Shown piece after piece: positions 7,292 to 15,025 of a stretch of 64,000 nt of DNA. The stretch's first letter is position 1; the number at the start of each line of letters is the position of its first letter. Origin of the DNA: Azospirillum lipoferum 4B. GTDB taxonomy: Bacteria; Pseudomonadota; Alphaproteobacteria; Azospirillales; Azospirillaceae. The notes under the pieces were generated by a model. It was given only the letters and a program-made list of their open reading frames with translations. It did no database searches and was not told where the DNA came from. The position numbers were made by a program, and so were the translations under genes. The stretch covers positions 819,501 through 883,500 of the forward strand of contig NC_016585.1 of assembly GCF_000283655.1 (NCBI RefSeq). Reading direction: 5' to 3'.

Positions 7292-9847
7292 TCAGATCGC
7301 CAGACGGGGGAACAGGTGCAGGAGCAGCAGAGCGATCGATCCCTGCGCCGCGCTGTACCACCCCATCAGCATGGTGTTGTCGAAGGTCACCCGCCGCTCC
7401 GCATGCAGAAGCCCGGCGGCCGAGCGCGCCAGCGTGTAGGCCAGCATCAGCGTCATCACCGCCACATGGAAGGCCTGCCATGCCACCAGCATGTAGGCGA
7501 TGGCACCATAGGCGCTGGCCGCACCGACGAGGCCGGTTCCGATCTGGGCGTTGGCGTCCAGCAGAATGCCGCCGACCATCGCCGCCCAGGCGACGATCAG
7601 GCCGATGCGGACGCGGCCGTGCCGGTTGTGGTCGACCGCCCTCCGCGCCCAGCCGATGGCCAGCGCCGACAGCCCCCACAGCGCCAGCCCGCCCGCCAGC
7701 CAGGGCAGTCCCGGCAGCCCGTCGCCACCCGCGGGCCAGACGTCGGGGCTGACCGTCCACAGGAACAGATAGGTGAAGATCAGGCAGGCGAAAGCGGTGC
7801 CGTCCACCAGCAGGAGGACCATCACGCCCCACCAGGAATGGTTCTTCGGCCCCTGGATGTAGACCGGCACGTGCCAGCCGCCGCCGACATCCTGCGGCGG
7901 GTGGTCGGCGCCGGTGTCGAGGCCCCAAAGCCACCAGATCACCATGGCGATGGCCAGCACCGCCGGTACCAGCGAGGGATAATACCACTGCACGGTCAGG
8001 CACATGAAATGCAGCGCGGTGAACAGCCCGGCCAGGAACGGCCCCCAATGCGGCCCCGGCAGCGGCATGAGGTATTGCGGCTTGGCCTCGATCGGGCTGG
8101 TGACGATGGTCTCGCGCCGGCCGGTCGGGGCGCCGGGCAGGAAATGGGCGCCCTCGCGCACCTCGCGCGGCAGGTCCGGCTGCTCCCACAGGGGATAGAG
8201 GCCGGTGACGTGAGGGATGCTGCGGGTGGAGTAGAGCTCGTTCGGCAGCCATTCCAGCGTCCCGGCGTTCCACGGGTTGTCGGGCGCCTTCTTCCCGCCG
8301 CCGAAGGCGCTGCGCGCCATGTCGACCAGCACCAGCAGCACGCCCAAGGCCAGCACGAAGGAACCGACCGTGGAGATCATGTTCAGCAGGTTCCAGCCGA
8401 GGTCGCCGGGATAGGTGTAGACCCGGCGGGGCATGCCCAAGAGGCCGCTGATGTGCATGGGGAAGAAGGCGACGTTGAAGCCGATGAACATCAGCCAGAA
8501 GGCCCAGCGCCCCAGCTTCTCCGACAGCAGCCGGCCGTTCAGCGTCGGCCACCAGTGGTACAGCCCGGCGAAGACCGGGAACACCATGCCGCCGATCAGC
8601 ACGTAATGCAGGTGGGCGACGATGAAATAGCTGTCATGGGCCTGCCAGTCGAAGGGCACAACCGCCACCATCACCCCGGTCAGCCCGCCCAGCACGAAGA
8701 TGAACAGGAAGCCGAACAGGAAATGGGTGGCGACCGTCCATTGCACCCGCCCCGCCCCCAGCGTGGCGATCCAGGCGAACACCTGGATGCCGCTGGGCAC
8801 CGCCACCGCCATGCTGGCGGCGGAGAAGAAGCTGAGCGACAGCGACGGGATGCCGGTGGCGAACATGTGGTGGACCCACAGTCCGAAGCTGAAGAACCCG
8901 GTGCCGATCAGCGCCAACACCACCCAGTCGTGCCCCACCAGCGGCCGGCGGGCCAGCGTCGGCACCATCATCGACACCAGCCCGGCCGCCGGCAGGAAGA
9001 TGATGTAGACCTCCGGATGGCCGAAGAACCAGAACAGATGCTGCCACAGCAGCGGGTCGCCGCCGCGCTCGGCGATGAAGAAGGGCCAGTGGAAGGCGCG
9101 CTCGATCTCCAGCAGGGCGGTGGCGACGATGACGGCGGGAAAGGCGAAGATGATCATCCCCGCCATGACCAGCATCGACCAGGCATAGATCGGCAGCTTG
9201 TCCAGCGTCATGCCCGGCGGACGGGTGCGCAGGATGCCGATCACGATCTCGATGGCCCCGGCGATGGCCGAAATCTCGATGAAGCCGATGCCGAGCAGCC
9301 AGAAATCGGTGTTGATGCCGGGCGAATGCTCGTAGCTGGTCAGCGGCGGATACATGAACCAGCCGCCGTCGGGCGCCGCGTCGAAGATCAGCGAGCAGAA
9401 GAAGAAGATGCCGCCGAAGAAATAGGCCCAGAAGGCGAAGGCCGACAACCGGGGAAACGGCAGGTCGCGCGCCGACAGCATGGAGGGAAGCAGAAAGACG
9501 CCGATGGCCTCGACGATCGGCACGGCGAACAGGAACATCATCCCGGTGCCGTGCACCGTGAAGAACTGGTTGTAGGTGCCATGGTCGAGCAGGTCGTTCC
9601 CCGGCACGGCCAGCTGCAACCGCATCGCCAGCGCCAGCATCCCGGCGATCAGGAAGAACAGCAGCGCCGTGCCGATATACCAGACGCCGACCTGGCTGTT
9701 GTTCACCGCCGTCAGGCGCGCGATGCCCGGCGGCAGCCGCCAGACGCGGCGAAGCGCGTCCTCCTCCCCCGGCGGACGGGGAACCGGGCTGGGAGTCGTC
9801 CGGCCGCCGGGGAACTCGTCGCGGGGCTCGTCGGTGCGCAGCGTCAT
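7292..9847 (-). CDS. ctaD: Cytochrome c oxidase subunit I fused to subunit III (CtaD-CtaE)
   Basis: An 851-residue fusion. Residues about 40-560 are subunit I: HGTGMMFLFAVP region, the GHPEVYIIFLP motif with the CuB His and the crosslinking Tyr, the HHMFATG copper pair, and DSYFIVAHLHYVL with the haem a3/a ligands. The C-terminal 200 or so residues form a subunit III-like helical bundle (SWWGVMVLLLVDGTAFACLIF onwards, ending in WQAFHVAVMTLMLAYT). The protein reduces O2 to water and pumps protons. Its ATG overlaps the stop of the subunit II gene in an ATGA arrangement, showing translational coupling. Fused I+III subunits are known for some caa3/ba-type enzymes. Confidence 0.95.
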   Translation of the reverse strand: MTLRTDEPRDEFPGGRTTPSPVPRPPGEEDALRRVWRLPPGIARLTAVNNSQVGVWYIGTALLFFLIAGMLALAMRLQLAVPGNDLLDHGTYNQFFTVHGTGMMFLFAVPIVEAIGVFLLPSMLSARDLPFPRLSAFAFWAYFFGGIFFFCSLIFDAAPDGGWFMYPPLTSYEHSPGINTDFWLLGIGFIEISAIAGAIEIVIGILRTRPPGMTLDKLPIYAWSMLVMAGMIIFAFPAVIVATALLEIERAFHWPFFIAERGGDPLLWQHLFWFFGHPEVYIIFLPAAGLVSMMVPTLARRPLVGHDWVVLALIGTGFFSFGLWVHHMFATGIPSLSLSFFSAASMAVAVPSGIQVFAWIATLGAGRVQWTVATHFLFGFLFIFVLGGLTGVMVAVVPFDWQAHDSYFIVAHLHYVLIGGMVFPVFAGLYHWWPTLNGRLLSEKLGRWAFWLMFIGFNVAFFPMHISGLLGMPRRVYTYPGDLGWNLLNMISTVGSFVLALGVLLVLVDMARSAFGGGKKAPDNPWNAGTLEWLPNELYSTRSIPHVTGLYPLWEQPDLPREVREGAHFLPGAPTGRRETIVTSPIEAKPQYLMPLPGPHWGPFLAGLFTALHFMCLTVQWYYPSLVPAVLAIAMVIWWLWGLDTGADHPPQDVGGGWHVPVYIQGPKNHSWWGVMVLLLVDGTAFACLIFTYLFLWTVSPDVWPAGGDGLPGLPWLAGGLALWGLSALAIGWARRAVDHNRHGRVRIGLIVAWAAMVGGILLDANAQIGTGLVGAASAYGAIAYMLVAWQAFHVAVMTLMLAYTLARSAAGLLHAERRVTFDNTMLMGWYSAAQGSIALLLLHLFPRLAI

Positions 9848-10848
9848 TTCAGGCTCTCCAGCCAGGCGGCCATGGCATGCAGGGTCTCGCCGTCGGTCAC
9901 GTCGAAGGACGGCATGCGGTTCTCGGGCTTGATGTGCTGGGCGCCGGCGATCCAGGCGGCGATGGTCTCCACCCGCGTCGGCAGCGTGCCGGCGGCAAGC
10001 GAGGTACGTGCGCCGATGCGGCTGAGGTCCGGACCGACCAGCCCGTCCGCCACCGTGCCGCGCACCGCGTGGCAGGATTGGCAGCCGAGCGCGAAGAAGG
10101 CATCGCGGCCGCGCGCCAGTTCCGGCGTCGGCGGTTCCGGCACCGGGCGGCGCTGCGCCGCCATCCAGGCGTCGAACTCGTCCGCCGGCAGCACCCGGAC
10201 GTCGAAGGCCATCAGGGCATGCTGCGCCCCGCAATATTCGGCGCATTGGCCGCGGTAGAGCCCCGGCCGCTGCGCCACCAGCGGCAGGCGGTTCACATGG
10301 CCGGGGATCATGTCGATCTTGCCGGCGAGGCTGGGCACCCAGAAGCTGTGGATGACGTCGGCGCTGGCGACCCGCAGCTCCACCGGCCGGCCGGCCGGCA
10401 GCACGATCTCGTTGGCGCCGCGCAACGGCTCCTGCCCCGGCACGAGATAGCGGACGTCCCACCACCACATCAGCCCGGTGACCTCCACCACGAAGGCAGG
10501 CTCCGGCGCCAGCGTCGCCAGTCGGCGGGCCAAGGCGAATTCATGCAGCTGGAGCGCGGTCAGCGTGACCACCGGGAACAGGATGCCGCCGCCGATCACC
10601 CAGGCGCGGCGGCCGGGAAAGCGCTCCGGCCGGACGAAGGCGGCATAGAGCGCCAGCGCCATCACCACCAGGAAGATCACGGCCCCGCCGATGAACAGGA
10701 TCCAGCTGGTGACCAGGATCTCCTGCGCGCTGACCCCGGCCGCATCCAGCGCCGACTGCCGCCCCTCGCACCCGGCAAGCGCCAGAACCGCCGCCGGCAG
10801 GACCGGCCGCAGAGGATTTCGCGCTGTTCGCCGGCTCGGCCCGTCCAT
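9844..10848 (-). CDS. ctaC: Cytochrome c oxidase subunit II with C-terminal cytochrome c domain (caa3 type)
   Basis: A 334-residue lipoprotein subunit II. Lipobox LAGC puts the lipidated cysteine at residue 27; two transmembrane helices follow (about 43-72 and 82-105). The CuA site is complete: His167, Cys202, Glu204, Cys206, His210 and Met213. A fused class I cytochrome c carries CQSCH at 256-260, which defines a caa3 enzyme receiving electrons through its own haem c. I chose the ATG at 10848 because GGAGGAGG precedes it and it starts the lipoprotein signal. First gene of the ctaC-ctaDE-orf operon. Confidence 0.95.
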   Translation of the reverse strand: MDGPSRRTARNPLRPVLPAAVLALAGCEGRQSALDAAGVSAQEILVTSWILFIGGAVIFLVVMALALYAAFVRPERFPGRRAWVIGGGILFPVVTLTALQLHEFALARRLATLAPEPAFVVEVTGLMWWWDVRYLVPGQEPLRGANEIVLPAGRPVELRVASADVIHSFWVPSLAGKIDMIPGHVNRLPLVAQRPGLYRGQCAEYCGAQHALMAFDVRVLPADEFDAWMAAQRRPVPEPPTPELARGRDAFFALGCQSCHAVRGTVADGLVGPDLSRIGARTSLAAGTLPTRVETIAAWIAGAQHIKPENRMPSFDVTDGETLHAMAAWLESLK

Positions 10849-11263
10849 GCCACCTCCTCCCCCATTCTTCGAAAACAGCGCCTTGCTTTCGTGGTCGGCA
10901 AAAGCCCCTCTCCCCCCGCGGGAGAGGGGTTGGGGTGAGGGGGCGCGAACCCGATTTCCGCCGACCTGCCGGCCGGCCGCACCCCTCATCCCAACCCGCG
11001 GGTCGGCAAAACGCCGTTGGCGTTTGGCCGATCCCGCCCCGCAAGGGGAGAAGGGCATTCGACACGGAACATCGCCGCTCCGAACCGAAATGCGATTAGC
11101 CCCGCGCCCCATGGTCCCACCAGGGTCAACACAGCAGAGGCTCAGCGGTTTCCTCGGCACCCTCATCTTCCTTCGGAGAGCGCGGAAACCTATGCGTGGC
11201 CTTGAGTGTTGACCCTGGGAAGCGGGCTGCGACGACCGCGCGGCCGGGTTGGGGAGACGATGC
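10849..11263. other. Divergent intergenic region carrying REP-like palindromes
   Basis: 415 bp without a gene, between the divergent ctaC operon and the TIGR02587 gene. Three structures are visible: a 9-bp stem CCCCTCTCC/GGAGAGGGG (10905-10913 with 10921-10929); a partner pair GGGTTGGGGTGAGGG-like (about 10926-10941) against its near complement at 10982-10997; and a long hairpin at 11003-11031 (5 bp, one mismatch, 7 bp, GTT loop). The phrase GGTCGGCAAAA occurs twice. This looks like a composite of interspersed palindromic elements; promoters must flank it. Confidence 0.6.
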
Positions 11264-12106
11264 ATGACCGCCGATACCGGCCGGCCCGCCTACGAGGACA
11301 ACCGGTCCTTTCTGGTGGGGTTGGCGCGCGCCTTCGCCGGGGCGCTGATCTTCTCGCTGCCGATGCTGATGACGATGGAAATGTGGTGGATCGGCTTCAC
11401 CATGACGCCCTGGCGGCTGGTGCTGCTGCTGGTCCTGCTGATCCCGCTGCTGGTCGGCCTGTCGGTGGTCAGCGGCTTCAAGACCAACGCCAGCCTGCGC
11501 GACGACATCGCCGACGCCTTCGTCGCCATCGCGGTGGCGGTGGTGATGTCGGCGGTCATCCTCGGCATCTTCAAGGTGCTGTCCTTCGACATGCCCGCGC
11601 GCGAGGTGATCGGCAAGATCGCGCTGCAGAGCTTCCCCGCCGCCATCGGCGCCATGCTGGCCCGCGACCAGCTGGGCGAGAAGTCGGCCGAGAGCATGCA
11701 GCGCCAGGACTCCATGACCTACGGGCAGGAGCTGTTCCTGATGGCGGTCGGCGCGCTTTTCCTCGGCCTCAACGTCGCTCCGACGGAGGAGATGGTCCTG
11801 CTGTCCTACATGATGGATCCGTGGCGGGAGATCGCGCTTCTGCTGCTGTCGCTCGTGCTGATGCACGCCTTCGTCTATGCGGTGGAACTGCCCGGCGGGT
11901 CGAAGCCGCCCGGCGGCGTGGGATTCTGGAGCCTGTTCCTGCGCTTCACCGTCGTCGGCTACGTCATCGTGCTGGCGATCTGCCTCTATCTGCTGTGGAC
12001 CTTCGGCCGGACCGACGGCACGGGGCTGGCCGAGATCATCAGCGCCACCGTCGTCCTGGGCTTCCCCTGCGCCATCGGCGCGGCCGCCGCCCGCCTGATC
12101 CTGTGA
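11264..12106 (+). CDS. TIGR02587-family integral membrane protein (DUF2391)
   Basis: A 280-residue polytopic membrane protein with about seven hydrophobic segments. The phrases MTMEMWWIGFTMTPWRL near the start and LFLGLNVAPTEEMVLLSYMM in the middle are typical of the TIGR02587 family. Function is unknown. It is followed 19 bp downstream by the TIGR02588 gene, a pairing known from other proteobacteria. I use the ATG at 11264, which follows GGGGAGA; an out-of-frame ATG lies just before it. Confidence 0.8.
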   Translation: MTADTGRPAYEDNRSFLVGLARAFAGALIFSLPMLMTMEMWWIGFTMTPWRLVLLLVLLIPLLVGLSVVSGFKTNASLRDDIADAFVAIAVAVVMSAVILGIFKVLSFDMPAREVIGKIALQSFPAAIGAMLARDQLGEKSAESMQRQDSMTYGQELFLMAVGALFLGLNVAPTEEMVLLSYMMDPWREIALLLLSLVLMHAFVYAVELPGGSKPPGGVGFWSLFLRFTVVGYVIVLAICLYLLWTFGRTDGTGLAEIISATVVLGFPCAIGAAAARLIL

Positions 12107-12125
12107 CCGGAAGGGAGGCAACCCC

Positions 12126-12578
12126 ATGACCACGCAAGACGCACAGCCATCCCCGCACATGGACGGCGCTGCGAAGCTCCGGGACGGCAGCGAGCGGGCA
12201 TCGCCAACCTCCCCCCTGGAATGGGTGGCGGCGGGGATCGGCGCCCTGCTGATCGCCGCGATGATCGCCTACATGGTGCAGTACGGCCTGCGCGAGCGCG
12301 GCGAGGTGCCCGGCCGGATCGACATCGCCGTGGTGGAGACCCAGGCCGGCGGCCATGGCCATACCGTTCGCTTCCAGATCCGCAACCGCACCACCGCCAC
12401 CGCCGCCACCCTGCGCGTGCGCGGAGAGCTGCGGTCCGGCGACCGCGTCGTCGAGGCGGCGGAGGCGGAGTTCGACTATCTCCCGCCCTACTCCGAACGC
12501 TTCGGCGGCCTGATCTTCCAGCAGGACCCCGCTCGCTTCGAGCTGCGCATCGCCCCCACCGGCTACAGCGAACCGTAG
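12126..12578 (+). CDS. TIGR02588-family single-pass membrane protein
   Basis: 150 residues with one transmembrane helix (about 37-57) followed by an exported beta-rich domain (VRFQIRNRTTATAATLRVRGEL). It matches the TIGR02588 family by size, position and pattern, and directly follows its usual partner TIGR02587. No catalytic residues are recognisable. It presumably forms a complex with the upstream protein; role unknown. Confidence 0.75.
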   Translation: MTTQDAQPSPHMDGAAKLRDGSERASPTSPLEWVAAGIGALLIAAMIAYMVQYGLRERGEVPGRIDIAVVETQAGGHGHTVRFQIRNRTTATAATLRVRGELRSGDRVVEAAEAEFDYLPPYSERFGGLIFQQDPARFELRIAPTGYSEP

Positions 12579-12713
12579 CAAGCGCCGCTCCACCCAGCCA
12601 TGTCCCTCCGGATGATCGACAGCGGCGCGCGTCATGGTTAAATAGCGCCTCTTCAACCAGCCGCACCGCCCGAGTTCGGGCGTGGTGCCGACGCAGGGCG
12701 GGACAGGACGGCC

Positions 12714-13748
12714 ATGGACAAGCTTCACGCGATGCGCGTCTTCGTTCGGGTTGTGGAGGTCAACAGCTTCACCAAGGCGGCCGACACGCTGGGGCTGCCG
12801 CGGGCCTCCGTCACCACCACCATCCAGAATCTGGAGGCGTCGCTGGGCGTCCGGCTTCTGCAGCGGACCACGCGCAAGCTGAACCTGACGCTCGACGGCG
12901 CCGCCTATCTGGAGGGCGCCACCCGCATCCTGCAGGAGTTGGAGGAGGTCGAATCCTCCTTCACCAGCGCGCGCAAGACGCCGCGCGGCCGGCTGCGCGT
13001 GGACATGCCGGGCTCCATCGGCCGGCTGGTCATCATCCCGGCGATCCACGAATTCCACAGCGCCTATCCCGACATCGAACTGATGCTGGGGCTCAGCGAC
13101 CGGCCCATCGACCTGATCCAGGAGGGGGTGGACTGCGTCCTGCGCGTCGGCGAGCTTCAGGATTCCAGCCTGATCGCCCGGCGGGTCGGCGCCTTCCGCT
13201 CGGTGACCTGCGCCAGCCCGTCCTACCTCGCCGCCCACGGCACGCCGAAGACGCTGGAGGAACTGCAAAGCCACGTCGCCGTCAAATACTTCACCCGCAC
13301 CGGCAAGGTCCATGAGCCGAGTTTCGAGCGCGACGGGGTGGAACGCGAGGTGAAGATGGCCGGCACTGTCTCGGTGAACGATGCCGATGCCTACGTCACC
13401 TGCGGGGTGGAAGGGCTGGGCATCATCCAGCCCGCCCGCTTCATGGCCCTGCCCCACCTAAGCAGCGGCGCGCTGGTGGAAATCCTGCCGGATTGGCGCC
13501 CGGCCCTGATGCCGATCTCCGCGCTCTACCCGCAGAACCGCCATCTGTCGCCCAAGGTGCGGGTCTTCGTCGACTGGGTGGCGGAGATCTTCGAGCGCTG
13601 CCCGCTGATGCAGGGAGAGGATCTGCCGGCCGACGCCTGCCGCGGCGAGGCCCACCGGCCCAAAATGCCGGAGAAGGCACAGAAGCTGCCGGTCGCCGTC
13701 GATTCCGTCGCCATGGACCAGGAGGGCGCCTGCCTCTGCGTCGTGTAA
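12714..13748 (+). CDS. LysR-family transcriptional regulator
   Basis: A 344-residue regulator. The N-terminal winged helix (MRVFVRVVEVNSFTKAADTL, then LPRASVTTTIQNLEASLGVR) is typical of the CrgA/DmlR-like LysR subgroup. The effector domain runs from about residue 90 to 300, and an unusual 40-residue tail ends in a Cys pair (CLCVV). The neighbours are not an obvious target operon: the upstream gene runs in the same direction and the downstream gene starts 89 bp after it. Ligand and targets are unknown. Confidence 0.9.
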   Translation: MDKLHAMRVFVRVVEVNSFTKAADTLGLPRASVTTTIQNLEASLGVRLLQRTTRKLNLTLDGAAYLEGATRILQELEEVESSFTSARKTPRGRLRVDMPGSIGRLVIIPAIHEFHSAYPDIELMLGLSDRPIDLIQEGVDCVLRVGELQDSSLIARRVGAFRSVTCASPSYLAAHGTPKTLEELQSHVAVKYFTRTGKVHEPSFERDGVEREVKMAGTVSVNDADAYVTCGVEGLGIIQPARFMALPHLSSGALVEILPDWRPALMPISALYPQNRHLSPKVRVFVDWVAEIFERCPLMQGEDLPADACRGEAHRPKMPEKAQKLPVAVDSVAMDQEGACLCVV

Positions 13749-13837
13749 GCCGGCCCCAACCCGTTTTTTTCATGTCACTTCAAACCCCTTTCCCCATGCG
13801 TTAAGATGTTTGCGCATGGTGTGGCAAGGGGGATGAG

Positions 13838-15025
13838 ATGGACGTTGTTGGTGGCGCGCCGTCGGATGCGCGGCATCTGGACATCGACGAGCGTCTGAGG
13901 AGCGCGCCTCTTCTGAATGGCTTCTCGGACGAAAATATCCGGCAGCTGGCCGCGATCATGGACGGCCCCCGCAAGATTCCCGAGGGCCAGCTTCTGTTCG
14001 AGGAGGGCGATCCCGGCGACGCGCTCTTCTTCATCCTCTCCGGCAGCTTCGAGGTGCTGAAGCGCGAGGAGGGCAGCGACGTCCGCCATCGCCTCGCCCT
14101 GCTGACGGCGGGCCAGTCCATCGGCGAGGTGTCCCTGCTCGACAGCGGCCCGCGTTCCGGCGCCGTCCGCGCCGCCGAGGACAGCGAGGTCATCGCCCTC
14201 CCGCTCGCGCGCCTGCAGGAGCATCCCGACCGCCAGCTCGGCGTCGACGGCCGTCTCAAGATCAATCTGGCCTATGAGCTGGCCGCGCGCCTGCGCCGCA
14301 CCAACGAGGTGACGGTCCAGACCCTGCGCCGCCAGTTGCACGAGGCCGAGAACCGCGTGGAGATGAGCAAATTCATCTTCCGCCTGCTGGTCGGCCTCTG
14401 CTTCTACATGTTCGCCTTGGGCGTCACCACGGCGCTCAGCAAGGTGGTTCCCGACACCTCCCTCATCAGCCTGCCAATCCTGACCGCCTTCGCCTTCGGC
14501 GTGTACCGCACCGTCAAGACCAGCCCCTGGCCGCCCAGCGCCTATGGTTTCACCCTGAAGAACTGGCGGCGCAACGCGCTGGAAGGCGTGGTGCTGTCCA
14601 TCCCCATCGCCCTGCTGATCGTCGCGCTGAAATGGATCGGCGTGACGATGATCCCATCCCTGCAGGGGCAGCCGGTGTTCGATCTCGCCCGCTCCACCGG
14701 CCTGTCGCTCGGCGAAATCCTGATGTACGGCAGCGCCTATTGCGCCTTCACGCCGATCCAGGAGACCATCGCCCGCGGCACCCAGGCATCCTTCCAGCTT
14801 TTCCTGACCAGCAAATACAAGACGGTGGAGGCCATCGTCCTGTCGAACATGCTGTTCAGCGCCACCCACCTGCATGTGTCCATCGCGCTCGCGCTCGCGG
14901 TGTTCCCCATCGGCCTCTATTGGGGCTGGATCTTCGCCCGCCAAGGTTCGCTGGTCGGCAGCAGCGTCTCCCATGCCATCCTCGGCGTCTTCGGACTGCT
15001 GATCGTCGGCATCCCCATCTACTGA
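13838..15025 (+). CDS. Cyclic-nucleotide-binding domain fused to CPBP (CAAX-protease-like) membrane domain
   Basis: 395 residues. Residues about 20-130 form a cNMP-binding domain with a recognisable phosphate-binding cassette (IGEVSLLDSGPRSGAVRA, 95-112). After a helical linker (145-178) comes a polytopic CPBP/Abi-type domain. The metalloprotease motifs are altered: the first Glu of EExxxR is Gln (QETIAR, 308-313); FxxxH is present (FSATH, 340-344); the last motif is SHAILG with Gly in place of Asn/Asp. It may be an impaired or divergent protease gated by a cyclic nucleotide. Its 3' end overlaps the convergent megasynthase gene by 7 bp. Confidence 0.75.
   Translation: MDVVGGAPSDARHLDIDERLRSAPLLNGFSDENIRQLAAIMDGPRKIPEGQLLFEEGDPGDALFFILSGSFEVLKREEGSDVRHRLALLTAGQSIGEVSLLDSGPRSGAVRAAEDSEVIALPLARLQEHPDRQLGVDGRLKINLAYELAARLRRTNEVTVQTLRRQLHEAENRVEMSKFIFRLLVGLCFYMFALGVTTALSKVVPDTSLISLPILTAFAFGVYRTVKTSPWPPSAYGFTLKNWRRNALEGVVLSIPIALLIVALKWIGVTMIPSLQGQPVFDLARSTGLSLGEILMYGSAYCAFTPIQETIARGTQASFQLFLTSKYKTVEAIVLSNMLFSATHLHVSIALALAVFPIGLYWGWIFARQGSLVGSSVSHAILGVFGLLIVGIPIY

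Noticed and set aside
7316-10258. Very long open frame on the plus strand, opposite the oxidase genes
   Set aside because: Composition is Gln/Arg/Gly/Asp-rich nonsense typical of antisense frames in GC-rich DNA; the minus strand encodes intact CtaC and CtaDE.
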